From DAOUKH01 sp034421515 (lineage in GTDB: Bacteria; Chloroflexota; Dehalococcoidia; SHYB01): a stretch of DNA of 64,000 nucleotides. Positions 52,804-60,472 of this stretch are shown piece after piece (position 1 is the first letter of the stretch; every line of letters starts with the position of its first letter). A program made the position numbers and the translations under genes. The notes under the pieces were generated by a model. That model saw only the letters and a program-made list of their open reading frames with translations, had not been told where the DNA came from and did no database searches. The stretch is taken from contig DAOUKH010000062.1 of assembly GCA_034421515.1 (NCBI GenBank), positions 53,734 to 117,733 on the forward strand, given 5' to 3'.

Positions 52804-53814
52804 ATGCTCGAACGCATCGGGGTCAACCTCACCCTCCGGGAAGACCGCCCGGTCTCCGAGATCGTCGAGTTCGTCCAGCGGCTCGAAGGGGCGGGCTACG
52901 ACTCGGTGTGGGTGGGGGAGTCGTGGGGCCGCGAGCTCTTCATCATGCTCACCGCGCTGGCGTGCAACACGTCGCGCATCCAGATCGCGGCCGGCATCGC
53001 CAACGTCTTCAGCCGCACCCCCGGGCTCGTGGCGCAGTGCGCCGCCACCCTCGACGACATCTCGGACCAGCGGGCCATCCTCGGCCTGGGGACCAGCGGG
53101 GCCAAGGTCATCCGCGACTGGCACGGCGTCCCCTACGACCGTCCAATGCAGCGGACCCGGGAGTACATCGAGATCGTCCGGCTGGCGCTCAGCGGACAGC
53201 GGGTGAACTACGACGGCGAAATCTACAAGCTGCGCGACTTCAGGATCGCCACCAAGCCGCCGCGCCCCGACACGCCAATCTTCGTCGCCTCGCTCGGCCC
53301 CAAGAACGTCCGGCTCACCGGCGAGCTCGCCGACGGCTGGGCCCCGCTCTACGTCTCCCCCAACTACCTGCCCCAGCTGCGGACCTGGCTCGCCGAGGGC
53401 GCACGGCAGTCCGGCCGGGACCCGGGCGACATCGACCTGCGCCCCTACATCGTCGCCTGCGTCGACGACGATCCCCAGGTGGCGCGCAAGCTCATCAAGG
53501 GCCACCTCGCCTTCTACATCGGCGGCATGGGCCGCTACTACCGCGACCTGATCGCGAAGTACGGCTACGTCGAGGAGACCGACCGCATCGCCGACCTCTG
53601 GTCGAAGTTCGAGCGGGAGGAGGCCGCCGGCGTCGTCACCGACGCCATGGTCGACGAGTTCTGCGCCGGCGGCACCGCGGAGCAGACCCGCCAGATCCTC
53701 GCCGACCTCGCGGAGAAGGGCCTGGACTCGCCCGTCCTCTACGTCCCCAACCGCTCGCCGATGGAGACGATGCTGCGCACCGTCGACGAGCTGGCGCCGG
53801 CGAAGTTCCGCTAG
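52804..53814 (+). CDS. Luciferase-like monooxygenase (LLM class) of the selenoprotein operon
   Basis: 336 residues, LLM TIM barrel: MLERIGVNLTLRED, YDSVWVGESWGRE, LGLGTSGAKVIRDWHG and the segment TPIFVASLGPKNVRLTGELADGW typical of F420-dependent enzymes. Paralog of the 31710-32705 product but with its own C-terminal half. Probably a flavin- or F420-dependent oxidoreductase or monooxygenase acting in the same pathway as the SDR and selenoprotein. Fourth gene of the operon. Confidence 0.9.
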   Translation: MLERIGVNLTLREDRPVSEIVEFVQRLEGAGYDSVWVGESWGRELFIMLTALACNTSRIQIAAGIANVFSRTPGLVAQCAATLDDISDQRAILGLGTSGAKVIRDWHGVPYDRPMQRTREYIEIVRLALSGQRVNYDGEIYKLRDFRIATKPPRPDTPIFVASLGPKNVRLTGELADGWAPLYVSPNYLPQLRTWLAEGARQSGRDPGDIDLRPYIVACVDDDPQVARKLIKGHLAFYIGGMGRYYRDLIAKYGYVEETDRIADLWSKFEREEAAGVVTDAMVDEFCAGGTAEQTRQILADLAEKGLDSPVLYVPNRSPMETMLRTVDELAPAKFR

Positions 53815-53823
53815 CCGCGCGTC

Positions 53824-55116
53824 TTGGACCTCCCGTCGTTCCGCCTGACACCACCGGAATCCATCCTGGGGCGGCGCGTCTTCTACGGATGGTGGATCGT
53901 CGCCGCCGCCTTCGGCCTGACCTCGATGATCTCGGGGTTCTACTTCCTCGGCTACTCCGCCTTCGTCAATCCTCTCTCCGAGACGTTCGAGGTGGGCGTC
54001 GACCGCATCGGGCTCGTCTTCGGCATTTCGAGCTCCGTCGCCGCCGTCTTCGGCCTGGCGGCGGCGCGGTTGAGTCCCCGTCTGATGACCTTCGCCGGCG
54101 TGCTCATGATGGGCGGCGGCTTCCTGTTGGTGGGGCGGGCGGAGTCGTTCCTGCTCTACGCCTTGGTCCAGACGGTGCTCGTCGCCACCGGCGGCTTCAT
54201 GGTCGTGATGTACGGGTCGGGGTCGATCATCAACAACTGGTTCGCCAGGCGCCGGGGGCTTGCCTTCGCCATCGGCATGACCGGGGTAAGCTTCGGCGCC
54301 GTCCTGGTCAACCTGACGCAGTTCCTCATTGACAAGATCGGATGGCAAGACGCGACGCTGATCCTTGGCGGCATCGTGCTCGCCGTGGGCCTCCCTCTGG
54401 CCGCGATCATGCGGGCGCGGCCAGAGGACGAAGGGCTGCTCCCCGACGGCGACCCGCCGCGCCCCGGCGTCACCGCCCCCGCGGCGCCGGCCGCGCCGAC
54501 CTCGCCCGCCTATGGCGGTTTCACGCTGCGGGAGGCCCTGTCCACGCGGGTCTTCTGGGTGATGAGCGCCGCCTTCCTGGCGCGGAACTTCGTCACCACC
54601 GGCTTCGGCTTCTGCTTCATCCCCGCCATCGAAAACAAGGGTTTCACCGCCGCCGCCGGCGCATCGGTGCTGATCGTCTTCGCCGTCATGACCGTGCCCA
54701 GCCGGCTGACCTCGGGCTACCTCGGCGACCTCTGGCGGCGCAACGTCGTCGCGGGCGTGATGATGGCGGGCATCGCGGCGTCGATGCTGATCATGGTCTG
54801 GGCCGAGACGCTGGCGGTCATTATCATCTTCCTCTTCATCTATGGCTCCTTCTGGGGTGGCATCGGCGGCGCCATGTCGATGGCGCTCCGCGGCGAGTTC
54901 TTCGGACGGCGCCACTTCGCCGCCATCGCCAGCGTCACCACGCTCGTCATTGGGCTCGGCGAGATCGCGGGGCCGACCGTCGCCGGACGCATCTTCGAGG
55001 AGACCGGCTCGTTCCAATTTGCCTTCGTCGCCTTCGCCATCGCCGCCGTCCTCTCCGCCATCGGCCTCCTCTCGCTCCGCCCCCCGCGGCGCCAAAGGAA
55101 TCGGCCAGCGGACTAG
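53824..55116 (+). CDS. MFS transporter (monocarboxylate/oxalate-formate antiporter-like)
   Basis: 430 residues with twelve predicted membrane segments. The N-terminal RRVFYGWWIVAAAFGL and the loops NNWFARRRGLAFAIGMTGVS and LGDLWRRN are typical of the OFA/monocarboxylate MFS group, which carries small organic acids. Starts at TTG 53824, ten bases after the previous stop. Last gene of the UGSC operon and the likely uptake or export step. Paralog of the 58320-59570 carrier. Confidence 0.9.
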   Translation: MDLPSFRLTPPESILGRRVFYGWWIVAAAFGLTSMISGFYFLGYSAFVNPLSETFEVGVDRIGLVFGISSSVAAVFGLAAARLSPRLMTFAGVLMMGGGFLLVGRAESFLLYALVQTVLVATGGFMVVMYGSGSIINNWFARRRGLAFAIGMTGVSFGAVLVNLTQFLIDKIGWQDATLILGGIVLAVGLPLAAIMRARPEDEGLLPDGDPPRPGVTAPAAPAAPTSPAYGGFTLREALSTRVFWVMSAAFLARNFVTTGFGFCFIPAIENKGFTAAAGASVLIVFAVMTVPSRLTSGYLGDLWRRNVVAGVMMAGIAASMLIMVWAETLAVIIIFLFIYGSFWGGIGGAMSMALRGEFFGRRHFAAIASVTTLVIGLGEIAGPTVAGRIFEETGSFQFAFVAFAIAAVLSAIGLLSLRPPRRQRNRPAD

Positions 55117-55122
55117 CGCCGC

Positions 55123-55154
55123 TTGACGATACTTCTATGCTCTATTAATAGAAT
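55123..55154 (+). promoter_or_regulatory. AT-rich promoter region of the HicBA pair
   Basis: TTGACG at 55123 and an AT-rich run (TCTATTAATAGAAT) to 55154, unusual in this GC-rich context. The exact -10 is ambiguous (TATTAA with a 14-base spacer or TAGAAT with 20), and TATTAATA is palindromic-like, which could serve as a HicB operator. Confidence 0.35.
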
Positions 55155-55170
55155 CGAGGTTGGTCTGCAA

Positions 55171-55671
55171 ATGAACTTCCAGATAGGCGGCAAGCAGTAT
55201 GACGTGGCGCGGGAGGACGTGCTGAACGCCACCCGCGGCAGGACGCCGACGACCACCGACGGACGCCACAAGTACTTCGTCAAGCTCCACGGGCGACACT
55301 ACCCCATCAAGCAGGTCGTCCAACTGACCACCGGTCTGAAGCCGCTTGAGTTCACCTCGCAATACGCGCTTGGAATCCTCACCGCGCTGGACTTCGACAT
55401 CTCCGATCGCTCCTCACACGGTCCGGCGTCTCCCGGCGACTCCAATGGCGGAGAAGCACTGCGGCTTCTCGTCGTATTCGAGACCGATGAGGACGGCTGG
55501 GAAATGGCGAGCTGTCCGACGCTCCCAGGCTGTCACAGCCAGGGCCGGACAAGAAGCGAAGCACTGGCGAATATCCAAGAGGCCATCAGAGGCTACCTCG
55601 CGAGCATGCGCGAGCATGGCCTGCCCACTCCCTCCTCTTCAGAATTTGAAGTCTTGGACATGACCACGTAG
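55171..55671 (+). CDS. HicB-type antitoxin with an extra N-terminal domain
   Basis: 166 residues, longer than the usual HicB. Residues ~1-75 form a separate basic domain (FQIGGKQYDVAREDVLNATRG ... HYPIKQVVQLTTGL) that I cannot assign with certainty. Residues ~92-160 are the HicB partial RNase-H fold (LLVVFETDEDGWEMASCP; LPGCHSQGRTRSEALANIQEA; IRGYLASMREHGLP). HicB neutralises the RNase toxin HicA and usually represses the operon. ATG 55171 has GAGGT upstream. Its stop overlaps the HicA start by one base. Order antitoxin-toxin. Confidence 0.85.
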   Translation: MNFQIGGKQYDVAREDVLNATRGRTPTTTDGRHKYFVKLHGRHYPIKQVVQLTTGLKPLEFTSQYALGILTALDFDISDRSSHGPASPGDSNGGEALRLLVVFETDEDGWEMASCPTLPGCHSQGRTRSEALANIQEAIRGYLASMREHGLPTPSSSEFEVLDMTT

Positions 55672-55892
55672 TGGCCCGCTTGCCGGTGCTGTCGGGCGAC
55701 GAGTTCGGCCGGACAGTCGCCAAGATCGGGTTCGCCCTCGACCACGCGGAAGGCAGCCACATGATCTTGCTAGGACGGACGGGAAGAAGGCTCTCCGTCC
55801 CTCGGCACAAGGAGTTAGGCCGCGGCCTGCTGCGGGCGCTGATTCGGGACGCCGGTCTGACGAGGGAAGAGTTCCTGGACCTGCTCCGTTAG
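55671..55892 (+). CDS. hicA: HicA-type mRNA interferase toxin
   Basis: 73 residues, family length. The dsRBD-like HicA fold is visible: LPVLSGDEFGRTVAKIGFAL, the catalytic His motif EGSHMILL, VPRHKELGRG and LLRALIRDAGLTREEFLDLL. Cleaves mRNA/tmRNA when released from HicB. GTG start at 55671 overlaps the HicB stop (TAGTG), consistent with coupled translation. Confidence 0.9.
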   Translation: MARLPVLSGDEFGRTVAKIGFALDHAEGSHMILLGRTGRRLSVPRHKELGRGLLRALIRDAGLTREEFLDLLR

Positions 55893-55963
55893 ACCCTCCT
55901 CTCCCTCCGCCCGCCGCGGCGGCGTTGACCCCGCCCCGCGCCGGCCGCTAGGGTGGCCGCGTC

Positions 55964-57070
55964 ATGCGCGTCGAGCGGCTCGCCGTCACCTCCGTCGACC
56001 TGCCCATCGACCTCGACTTGGGGGCGAAGTACGGGACGCTGTCGAGCTTGCGCTACGTCGTCGTCGGCCTCACCGGCTCGGGCGGCGAGCGCGGCGTCGG
56101 CTTCACCTTCGCCATGCGCCCCGGCGGCGACGACGCCATCGCCCGCACCGTCGCGGCGGTCGAGGGCGCCGTCGTGGGCCTCGACCCCGCCGACACCGAG
56201 GCCAACTGGGACGCGCTTCGCGCCGAGGTCGAGCGCGCCGTCGCGGTGGAAGGGGGCGCGCCGGACGAGCGGGAGGGGGTCGCCGCGGCGACCATGTCGG
56301 CCCTCGACGTCGCCCTCTGGGACCTGCTCGGCAAGGCCGAAGGCGCGCCCGTCCACCGCCTCCTCGGTGCCCAGCGGGAGACCGTCCCCACCTACGCCAG
56401 CTACGACATGTGGGAGTCCGTCCCCGACCGCGAAACCGCCCGCGCCGCCAGGGGTTTCGTCGACGAGGGCTTCGACGCCGTCAAGGTCCGCACCGGCGGT
56501 TCACGAGACCCCGAGGCCGAGGCGCGCCGCGTCGCCATCGTGCGCGATGCGATCGGCCCCGACGTGCAGCTCATGTACGACGCCCTGCAGTACTACACCG
56601 AAGAAGAGGCCGTCGCCATCGCCCGCGCCCTGGAGCTCTACGACCTGACGTGGGTCGAAGACCTGCTGCCGGAGCGCAACGTCGAGGGCTACGCCCGCGT
56701 CCGCCAGGCCGCCGGCGTCCCCATCACCACGGGCGAGAGCACCCGCTTCCCCGAAGGCCTGCGGCGCTTCGTCGAGGCCGGCGCCGTCGACATCCTCATG
56801 GTCGATGGCAAGGAAGTGGGCGGCATCACGCCCTGGATGCGCGTGGCGCGGGAGGCCGGCGGCCTGCCCATCGTCAGCCACATCATGCCCGAGATCAGCG
56901 CCCCGGTCATTGCCGCGCTCCCCAACGGGATGGTCCTCGAGTGGTTCCCCTGGAGCTTCGGCCTCTTCGAGACGCCCCCGGCCACCGAGCGAGGCCGCTA
57001 CCGCCTCCCAGCCGAGCCGGGCTTCGGCCTCCGCTACCGCCCCGACCTGCTCGCCAGTCTCTTCGGCTAG
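55964..57070 (+). CDS. Enolase-superfamily enzyme (mandelate racemase/muconate lactonizing type)
   Basis: 368 residues. N-terminal capping domain and a C-terminal barrel with ligands Asp (LMYDALQYY), Glu (TWVEDLLP) and Glu (TTGESTRF). The acid/base on strand 2 reads AVKVR (KxR instead of KxK), and the other-face His is in VSHIMPEISAP, the mandelate racemase-like His. It should abstract the alpha proton of a carboxylate and dehydrate or racemise it. Divergent dehydration of sugar acids is common; substrate unknown. It is directly upstream of a convergent 2-hydroxyacid dehydrogenase. Confidence 0.9.
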   Translation: MRVERLAVTSVDLPIDLDLGAKYGTLSSLRYVVVGLTGSGGERGVGFTFAMRPGGDDAIARTVAAVEGAVVGLDPADTEANWDALRAEVERAVAVEGGAPDEREGVAAATMSALDVALWDLLGKAEGAPVHRLLGAQRETVPTYASYDMWESVPDRETARAARGFVDEGFDAVKVRTGGSRDPEAEARRVAIVRDAIGPDVQLMYDALQYYTEEEAVAIARALELYDLTWVEDLLPERNVEGYARVRQAAGVPITTGESTRFPEGLRRFVEAGAVDILMVDGKEVGGITPWMRVAREAGGLPIVSHIMPEISAPVIAALPNGMVLEWFPWSFGLFETPPATERGRYRLPAEPGFGLRYRPDLLASLFG

Positions 57071-57080
57071 GGCCGCGGGG

Positions 57081-58112
57081 CTAGTAGCCCTTCTCCTTGT
57101 CCACGACGTGGCGCATCGGCTCGCCGTCGATGTAGCGGCGGAGGTTGGCGGCGAACTCCTTGGCGACCTGGTAGCCGTAGTCGCTGACCGAGGCCGAGGC
57201 GTGGGGCGTGATGATCACGTTGTCGAGGTCCCAGAGCGGGCTGGCCTTGTCCAGCGGCTCGTTCTCCACGACGTCGATTGCGGCACCCGCGATCACGCCG
57301 TCCTTGAGCGCCTCGGCCATCTCGGCCTCGACGACCTGCACGCCGCGGGCGATGTTGATGAAGATGGCGGTCTCCTTCATGGCGTGGAACTCCGCCGCGC
57401 CGATGATGTCGATCGTCTCGGGGATCGAGGGCAGGGCGAGCACGACGTAGTCCGACTCCGCGAGCATCTCGTGGAGCCCGTCGGGGCCGTACAGCTGATC
57501 GACGTAGGGCGGGGGGTCGCCCGCCGAGCGCTTGTTGGCGAGGACGCGCATGTCCAGGCCCTTGCACAGCTTGGCCACCTCGCTGCCGATGCGCCCCAGA
57601 CCGATCACGCCCACCGTGCGGCCGGCGACCATCATGCTGCGGCTCCGCTGCCAGAGGTGGCTCTGCTGGTTGATGACGTACCCGCGGATCCCCTTCGAGA
57701 AGACGATGATCATGCCCAGCACGTACTCGGCGATGGCGTGGGAGTTGAAGCCGCCCATGTTGGTGAGAATGATGGGGTTCTCCCAGACGCCGGAGCCGCG
57801 GTCTTCGAAGTACTGCTCGATGCCCGCGCCGATGTTCTGCACCCAGCGCAGCTTGGGGGCGCGCGCGACGGCGTTGTGGGGCAGGACCAAGGCCACGATG
57901 ACCTCGGCCTCGGCCATCGCCTCGAGCATGCCGTCGGGCAGATCCTCGTTTTCCGGCGGGCCGGCGAGTCCGGCGTGCCGCGCCTGGCGCCGCTCCACCG
58001 ACTCGTAGTACGGGACGCGCGTGACGTCCGCCTCGGGGCAGACCTCGGTGATGACCTCCACCGCATCCTCCCCAAGCATGGGCGCGACGATCAGCACGTT
58101 GACGCGGCGCAT
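57081..58112 (-). CDS. D-isomer-specific 2-hydroxyacid dehydrogenase
   Basis: 343 residues. NAD-binding GLGRIGSEVAKL, catalytic Arg in INIARGVQVVE, Glu in DVVENEPL and His in ITPHASA, the full set for the family. Reduces a 2-oxoacid to a D-2-hydroxyacid or the reverse. The residue after the second strand region (LANKRSAG) is basic, so NADP(H) is possible. Converges with the enolase-superfamily gene, and both could handle 2-hydroxyacid intermediates; an MFS acid carrier lies next door. Confidence 0.92.
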   Translation of the reverse strand: MRRVNVLIVAPMLGEDAVEVITEVCPEADVTRVPYYESVERRQARHAGLAGPPENEDLPDGMLEAMAEAEVIVALVLPHNAVARAPKLRWVQNIGAGIEQYFEDRGSGVWENPIILTNMGGFNSHAIAEYVLGMIIVFSKGIRGYVINQQSHLWQRSRSMMVAGRTVGVIGLGRIGSEVAKLCKGLDMRVLANKRSAGDPPPYVDQLYGPDGLHEMLAESDYVVLALPSIPETIDIIGAAEFHAMKETAIFINIARGVQVVEAEMAEALKDGVIAGAAIDVVENEPLDKASPLWDLDNVIITPHASASVSDYGYQVAKEFAANLRRYIDGEPMRHVVDKEKGY

Positions 58113-58319
58113 AACCCCTCCTCAGCCGGACTATCGCGGCTAGGGTAGCCAGCCGCGCCGACCGCGTCCACTGCCCCGCGGCCTGCGTGGTACCATCGGC
58201 GCGGCCGCGCGTCGGCGCGGTGCAGGAGACGGCGCGTGGCGGTGACGCTGGAGTGGCGGCTCGTTGAGATGGGGTGCAGGGAAGCCTGCCCCGTCTTCGG
58301 GTAGGGGCCGGCGGCGGAC

Positions 58320-59570
58320 GTGCCGGGCCGACTCTTCTATGGCTGGTGGATCGCCGCCGCGGCGGCCGTGCTCGCCGCGATGGGGATGGGGTTCATCGCC
58401 TTCGGCTTCGGCGTCTTCCTCCTCCCGCTCGAAGCCGAGTTCTCCACCACGCGCAGCCAGATATCGCTGATCGCGGCGTTCACCGCGCTGGAGGGGGCGG
58501 CGCTGGGGCCCCTCCAGGGGCACTTCGTCGACCGGTACGGGCCGCGCCCCGTGATGTTCCTCGGCATCTTCCTCGGCGGCCTCGGCTTCATCCTGCTCAG
58601 CTTCGCCGAGTCGCTCGCCCTCGTCTTCGTCTTCTGGATCCTCTTCGTCGCCGTGGGCAACGGGATGGGACTCATCTCGCCACCGCTGACCGCGATCGCC
58701 CGCTGGTTCAACCGGCACCGCGGCATCGCCTTCGGCATCGCCGGCACGGGCATGAGCTTGGGGGCGCTGCTGGTGCGCTTCGTCGACGCGCTGATCGAGG
58801 GCGCGGACTGGCGGATGGCGGCGCGCGTGCTGGGGATCATCATCATCGCCGTCGGACTGCCCCTCGCCGCGATGATGCGGTCGCGGCCCCAGGACTACGG
58901 GCAACTCCCCGACGGCGCCGCCGCCGCGCCCGGGGCCGCGCCACAGCCCACGGCGACCGGGTTCTCCGTCGGGGAGGCCATCCGCACCAAGTCGTTCTGG
59001 CTCATGAGTGCCTCGTTCGGCTTCCGGAACGCGATCATCACCACCATGACGACGCACTTCGTGGCGGCGATGGTCGAGGACCGCGACCTCACCTCAGCGA
59101 CGGCGACCGAGATCATCGGGCTGGGCGGCCTTCTCGGCATCGCGGGCCGGTTGGGCGGCGGCCTGCTCATCGACCGGCTCAATCCCCGGTACGTGGCGAC
59201 GGGCATCGCCCTGATGCTCGCGGGATCGATGTGGCTGCTGCTGTGGGCGAACGAGCTGTGGCAGGTCGCCCTGTTCATGGTCGTCTATGCCTTCTCGTGG
59301 GGCGCCGGAGGGAGCACGATGTTCGCCCTTCGAGCGACCTACTTCGGCACGAGGAGCTTCGCCACGATCTCGGGCCTCATGATCACGGTGCAGACGCTCT
59401 GCGGCCTCGCCGGCGTCACCGCCGCCGGCGTCATATTCGACCTCCGCGGCAGCTACGACCTCGCCTTCGCCGGCCTCATCGTCGTCGGCGCGCTCGGCGC
59501 GGTCACTATGTTCCTGGCGCGGCAGCCGAAGCCGCCGGAGGGTAGGGGGCTGAGTTTGGCGGGGGAGTAG
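58320..59570 (+). CDS. MFS transporter (monocarboxylate/oxalate-formate antiporter-like)
   Basis: 416 residues with twelve predicted membrane segments, starting at GTG 58320 (MPGRLFYGWWIAAAAAVLAA). GHFVDRYGPRPVMFLG is the MFS loop 2-3 signature, and IARWFNRHRGIAFGIAGTGMS matches the same position in the 53824-55116 carrier, of which it is a paralog. Preceded by a 207-base leader with several hairpins. Probably carries an organic acid. Confidence 0.9.
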   Translation: MPGRLFYGWWIAAAAAVLAAMGMGFIAFGFGVFLLPLEAEFSTTRSQISLIAAFTALEGAALGPLQGHFVDRYGPRPVMFLGIFLGGLGFILLSFAESLALVFVFWILFVAVGNGMGLISPPLTAIARWFNRHRGIAFGIAGTGMSLGALLVRFVDALIEGADWRMAARVLGIIIIAVGLPLAAMMRSRPQDYGQLPDGAAAAPGAAPQPTATGFSVGEAIRTKSFWLMSASFGFRNAIITTMTTHFVAAMVEDRDLTSATATEIIGLGGLLGIAGRLGGGLLIDRLNPRYVATGIALMLAGSMWLLLWANELWQVALFMVVYAFSWGAGGSTMFALRATYFGTRSFATISGLMITVQTLCGLAGVTAAGVIFDLRGSYDLAFAGLIVVGALGAVTMFLARQPKPPEGRGLSLAGE

Positions 59571-59579
59571 TCCTGACTC

Positions 59580-60461
59580 TCAGAACGGCTGGGGTTCGCC
59601 CTGATGTCTGCGCCACAGGTAGCTTGCAAAGGAGGCACAGGCCCCTAGCATGAACACCGCCTCGTCGCGCCCCACCGGAGACTCCGGGCTGTCGGCCAAG
59701 GAGTGTCGGACTCCCTCTTCATCGGATGTGTAGCCATAGAGTTTGCTGAACGCTTCCTTAAGTGCAGGATGCAGACGACCCCGCTTCTCTAATGTCGATA
59801 GGGCCGGCCCCAATGTCTTGGATGCCTTTGGGTCCAACTGGCGGGCCACCGACTCCACGGCATGGATGCTCTCTCGAACAGATCCGGCCCAGTCCCTCTG
59901 GTTGATTAGCGCCGCCGCCTCTCGAAGATGCGCCTCCGCGCCCGGCAGTCCAGCCGTTCGGAACCCCTGGATTGCCTCACGGATTGCTTCTCCCTCCTTT
60001 TGGGTGGCTGCGGGGAAAATGGTTGGTGGCCCATTTGTGTCGAGGTAATAGGCTAGACGGCAACGTTCGAATACCTCAGCTACTCCCGCGGTGAATTCGG
60101 GTGGGCAATTAGGGTGCCTCATAATCATCTGCAAGAGATCGAATACCTTGTTGAACTCCGGACCCTGCAGAATAAACGCTCGATAGGTTTCCAAAGTGTC
60201 CGGCGTCGAAGTAAATCGATCCCTAGGTCGCTTAAGGAAATCACGATGTAATGTCTCGAATATTGAAGCCCAAGCATCATCAAGGAACGAACCATACCCT
60301 TCTATGTGTTGCACTCCAACACTAACAAAGACGAGATCCCATAGTTCACGGCGTGCATCATCGCTGAGCTCTTCGAGTTCTAGTGGGCTGGGGAGCTTCT
60401 CGTATCCCTGCGCCTGCGAGAACGTTACTCTTCTGGGGTCGGGCGCTTCGTCGTCAGCCAT
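59580..60461 (-). CDS. AbiJ-like abortive-infection protein (AbiJ N-terminal domain 4 and HEPN-like C-terminus)
   Basis: 293 residues from ATG 60461. The N-terminus (VTFSQAQGYEKLPSPLELEEL, then RRELWDLVF) matches the AbiJ_NTD4 type; the C-terminal ~110 residues (RESIHAVESVARQL, ALSTLEKRGRLHPALKEAF, LYGYTSDEEGVRHSL, DEAVFMLGACASF) form the helical HEPN-like effector found in this group. HEPN effectors of abortive infection are usually RNases. Base composition is lower in GC than flanking genes, which supports transfer. The open frame continuing upstream to 61679 is antisense-frame to the CoA-transferase and not real. Adjacent metabolic genes are unrelated. Confidence 0.82.
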   Translation of the reverse strand: MADDEAPDPRRVTFSQAQGYEKLPSPLELEELSDDARRELWDLVFVSVGVQHIEGYGSFLDDAWASIFETLHRDFLKRPRDRFTSTPDTLETYRAFILQGPEFNKVFDLLQMIMRHPNCPPEFTAGVAEVFERCRLAYYLDTNGPPTIFPAATQKEGEAIREAIQGFRTAGLPGAEAHLREAAALINQRDWAGSVRESIHAVESVARQLDPKASKTLGPALSTLEKRGRLHPALKEAFSKLYGYTSDEEGVRHSLADSPESPVGRDEAVFMLGACASFASYLWRRHQGEPQPF

Positions 60462-60472
60462 GCGTAGCCTCT

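Noticed and set aside
51877..55095. 1072-codon minus-strand open frame
   Set aside because: Antisense to SDR, LLM and MFS genes, with no recognisable domain and acidic/His/Arg-rich composition typical of GC-rich antisense frames.
58113..58319. Possible riboswitch in the leader of the MFS gene at 58320
   Set aside because: Several short hairpins are visible (for instance GCAGG paired with CCTGC, and CCC-GTCTTC-GGG), but I recognise no conserved riboswitch core and GC-rich sequence folds easily by chance.
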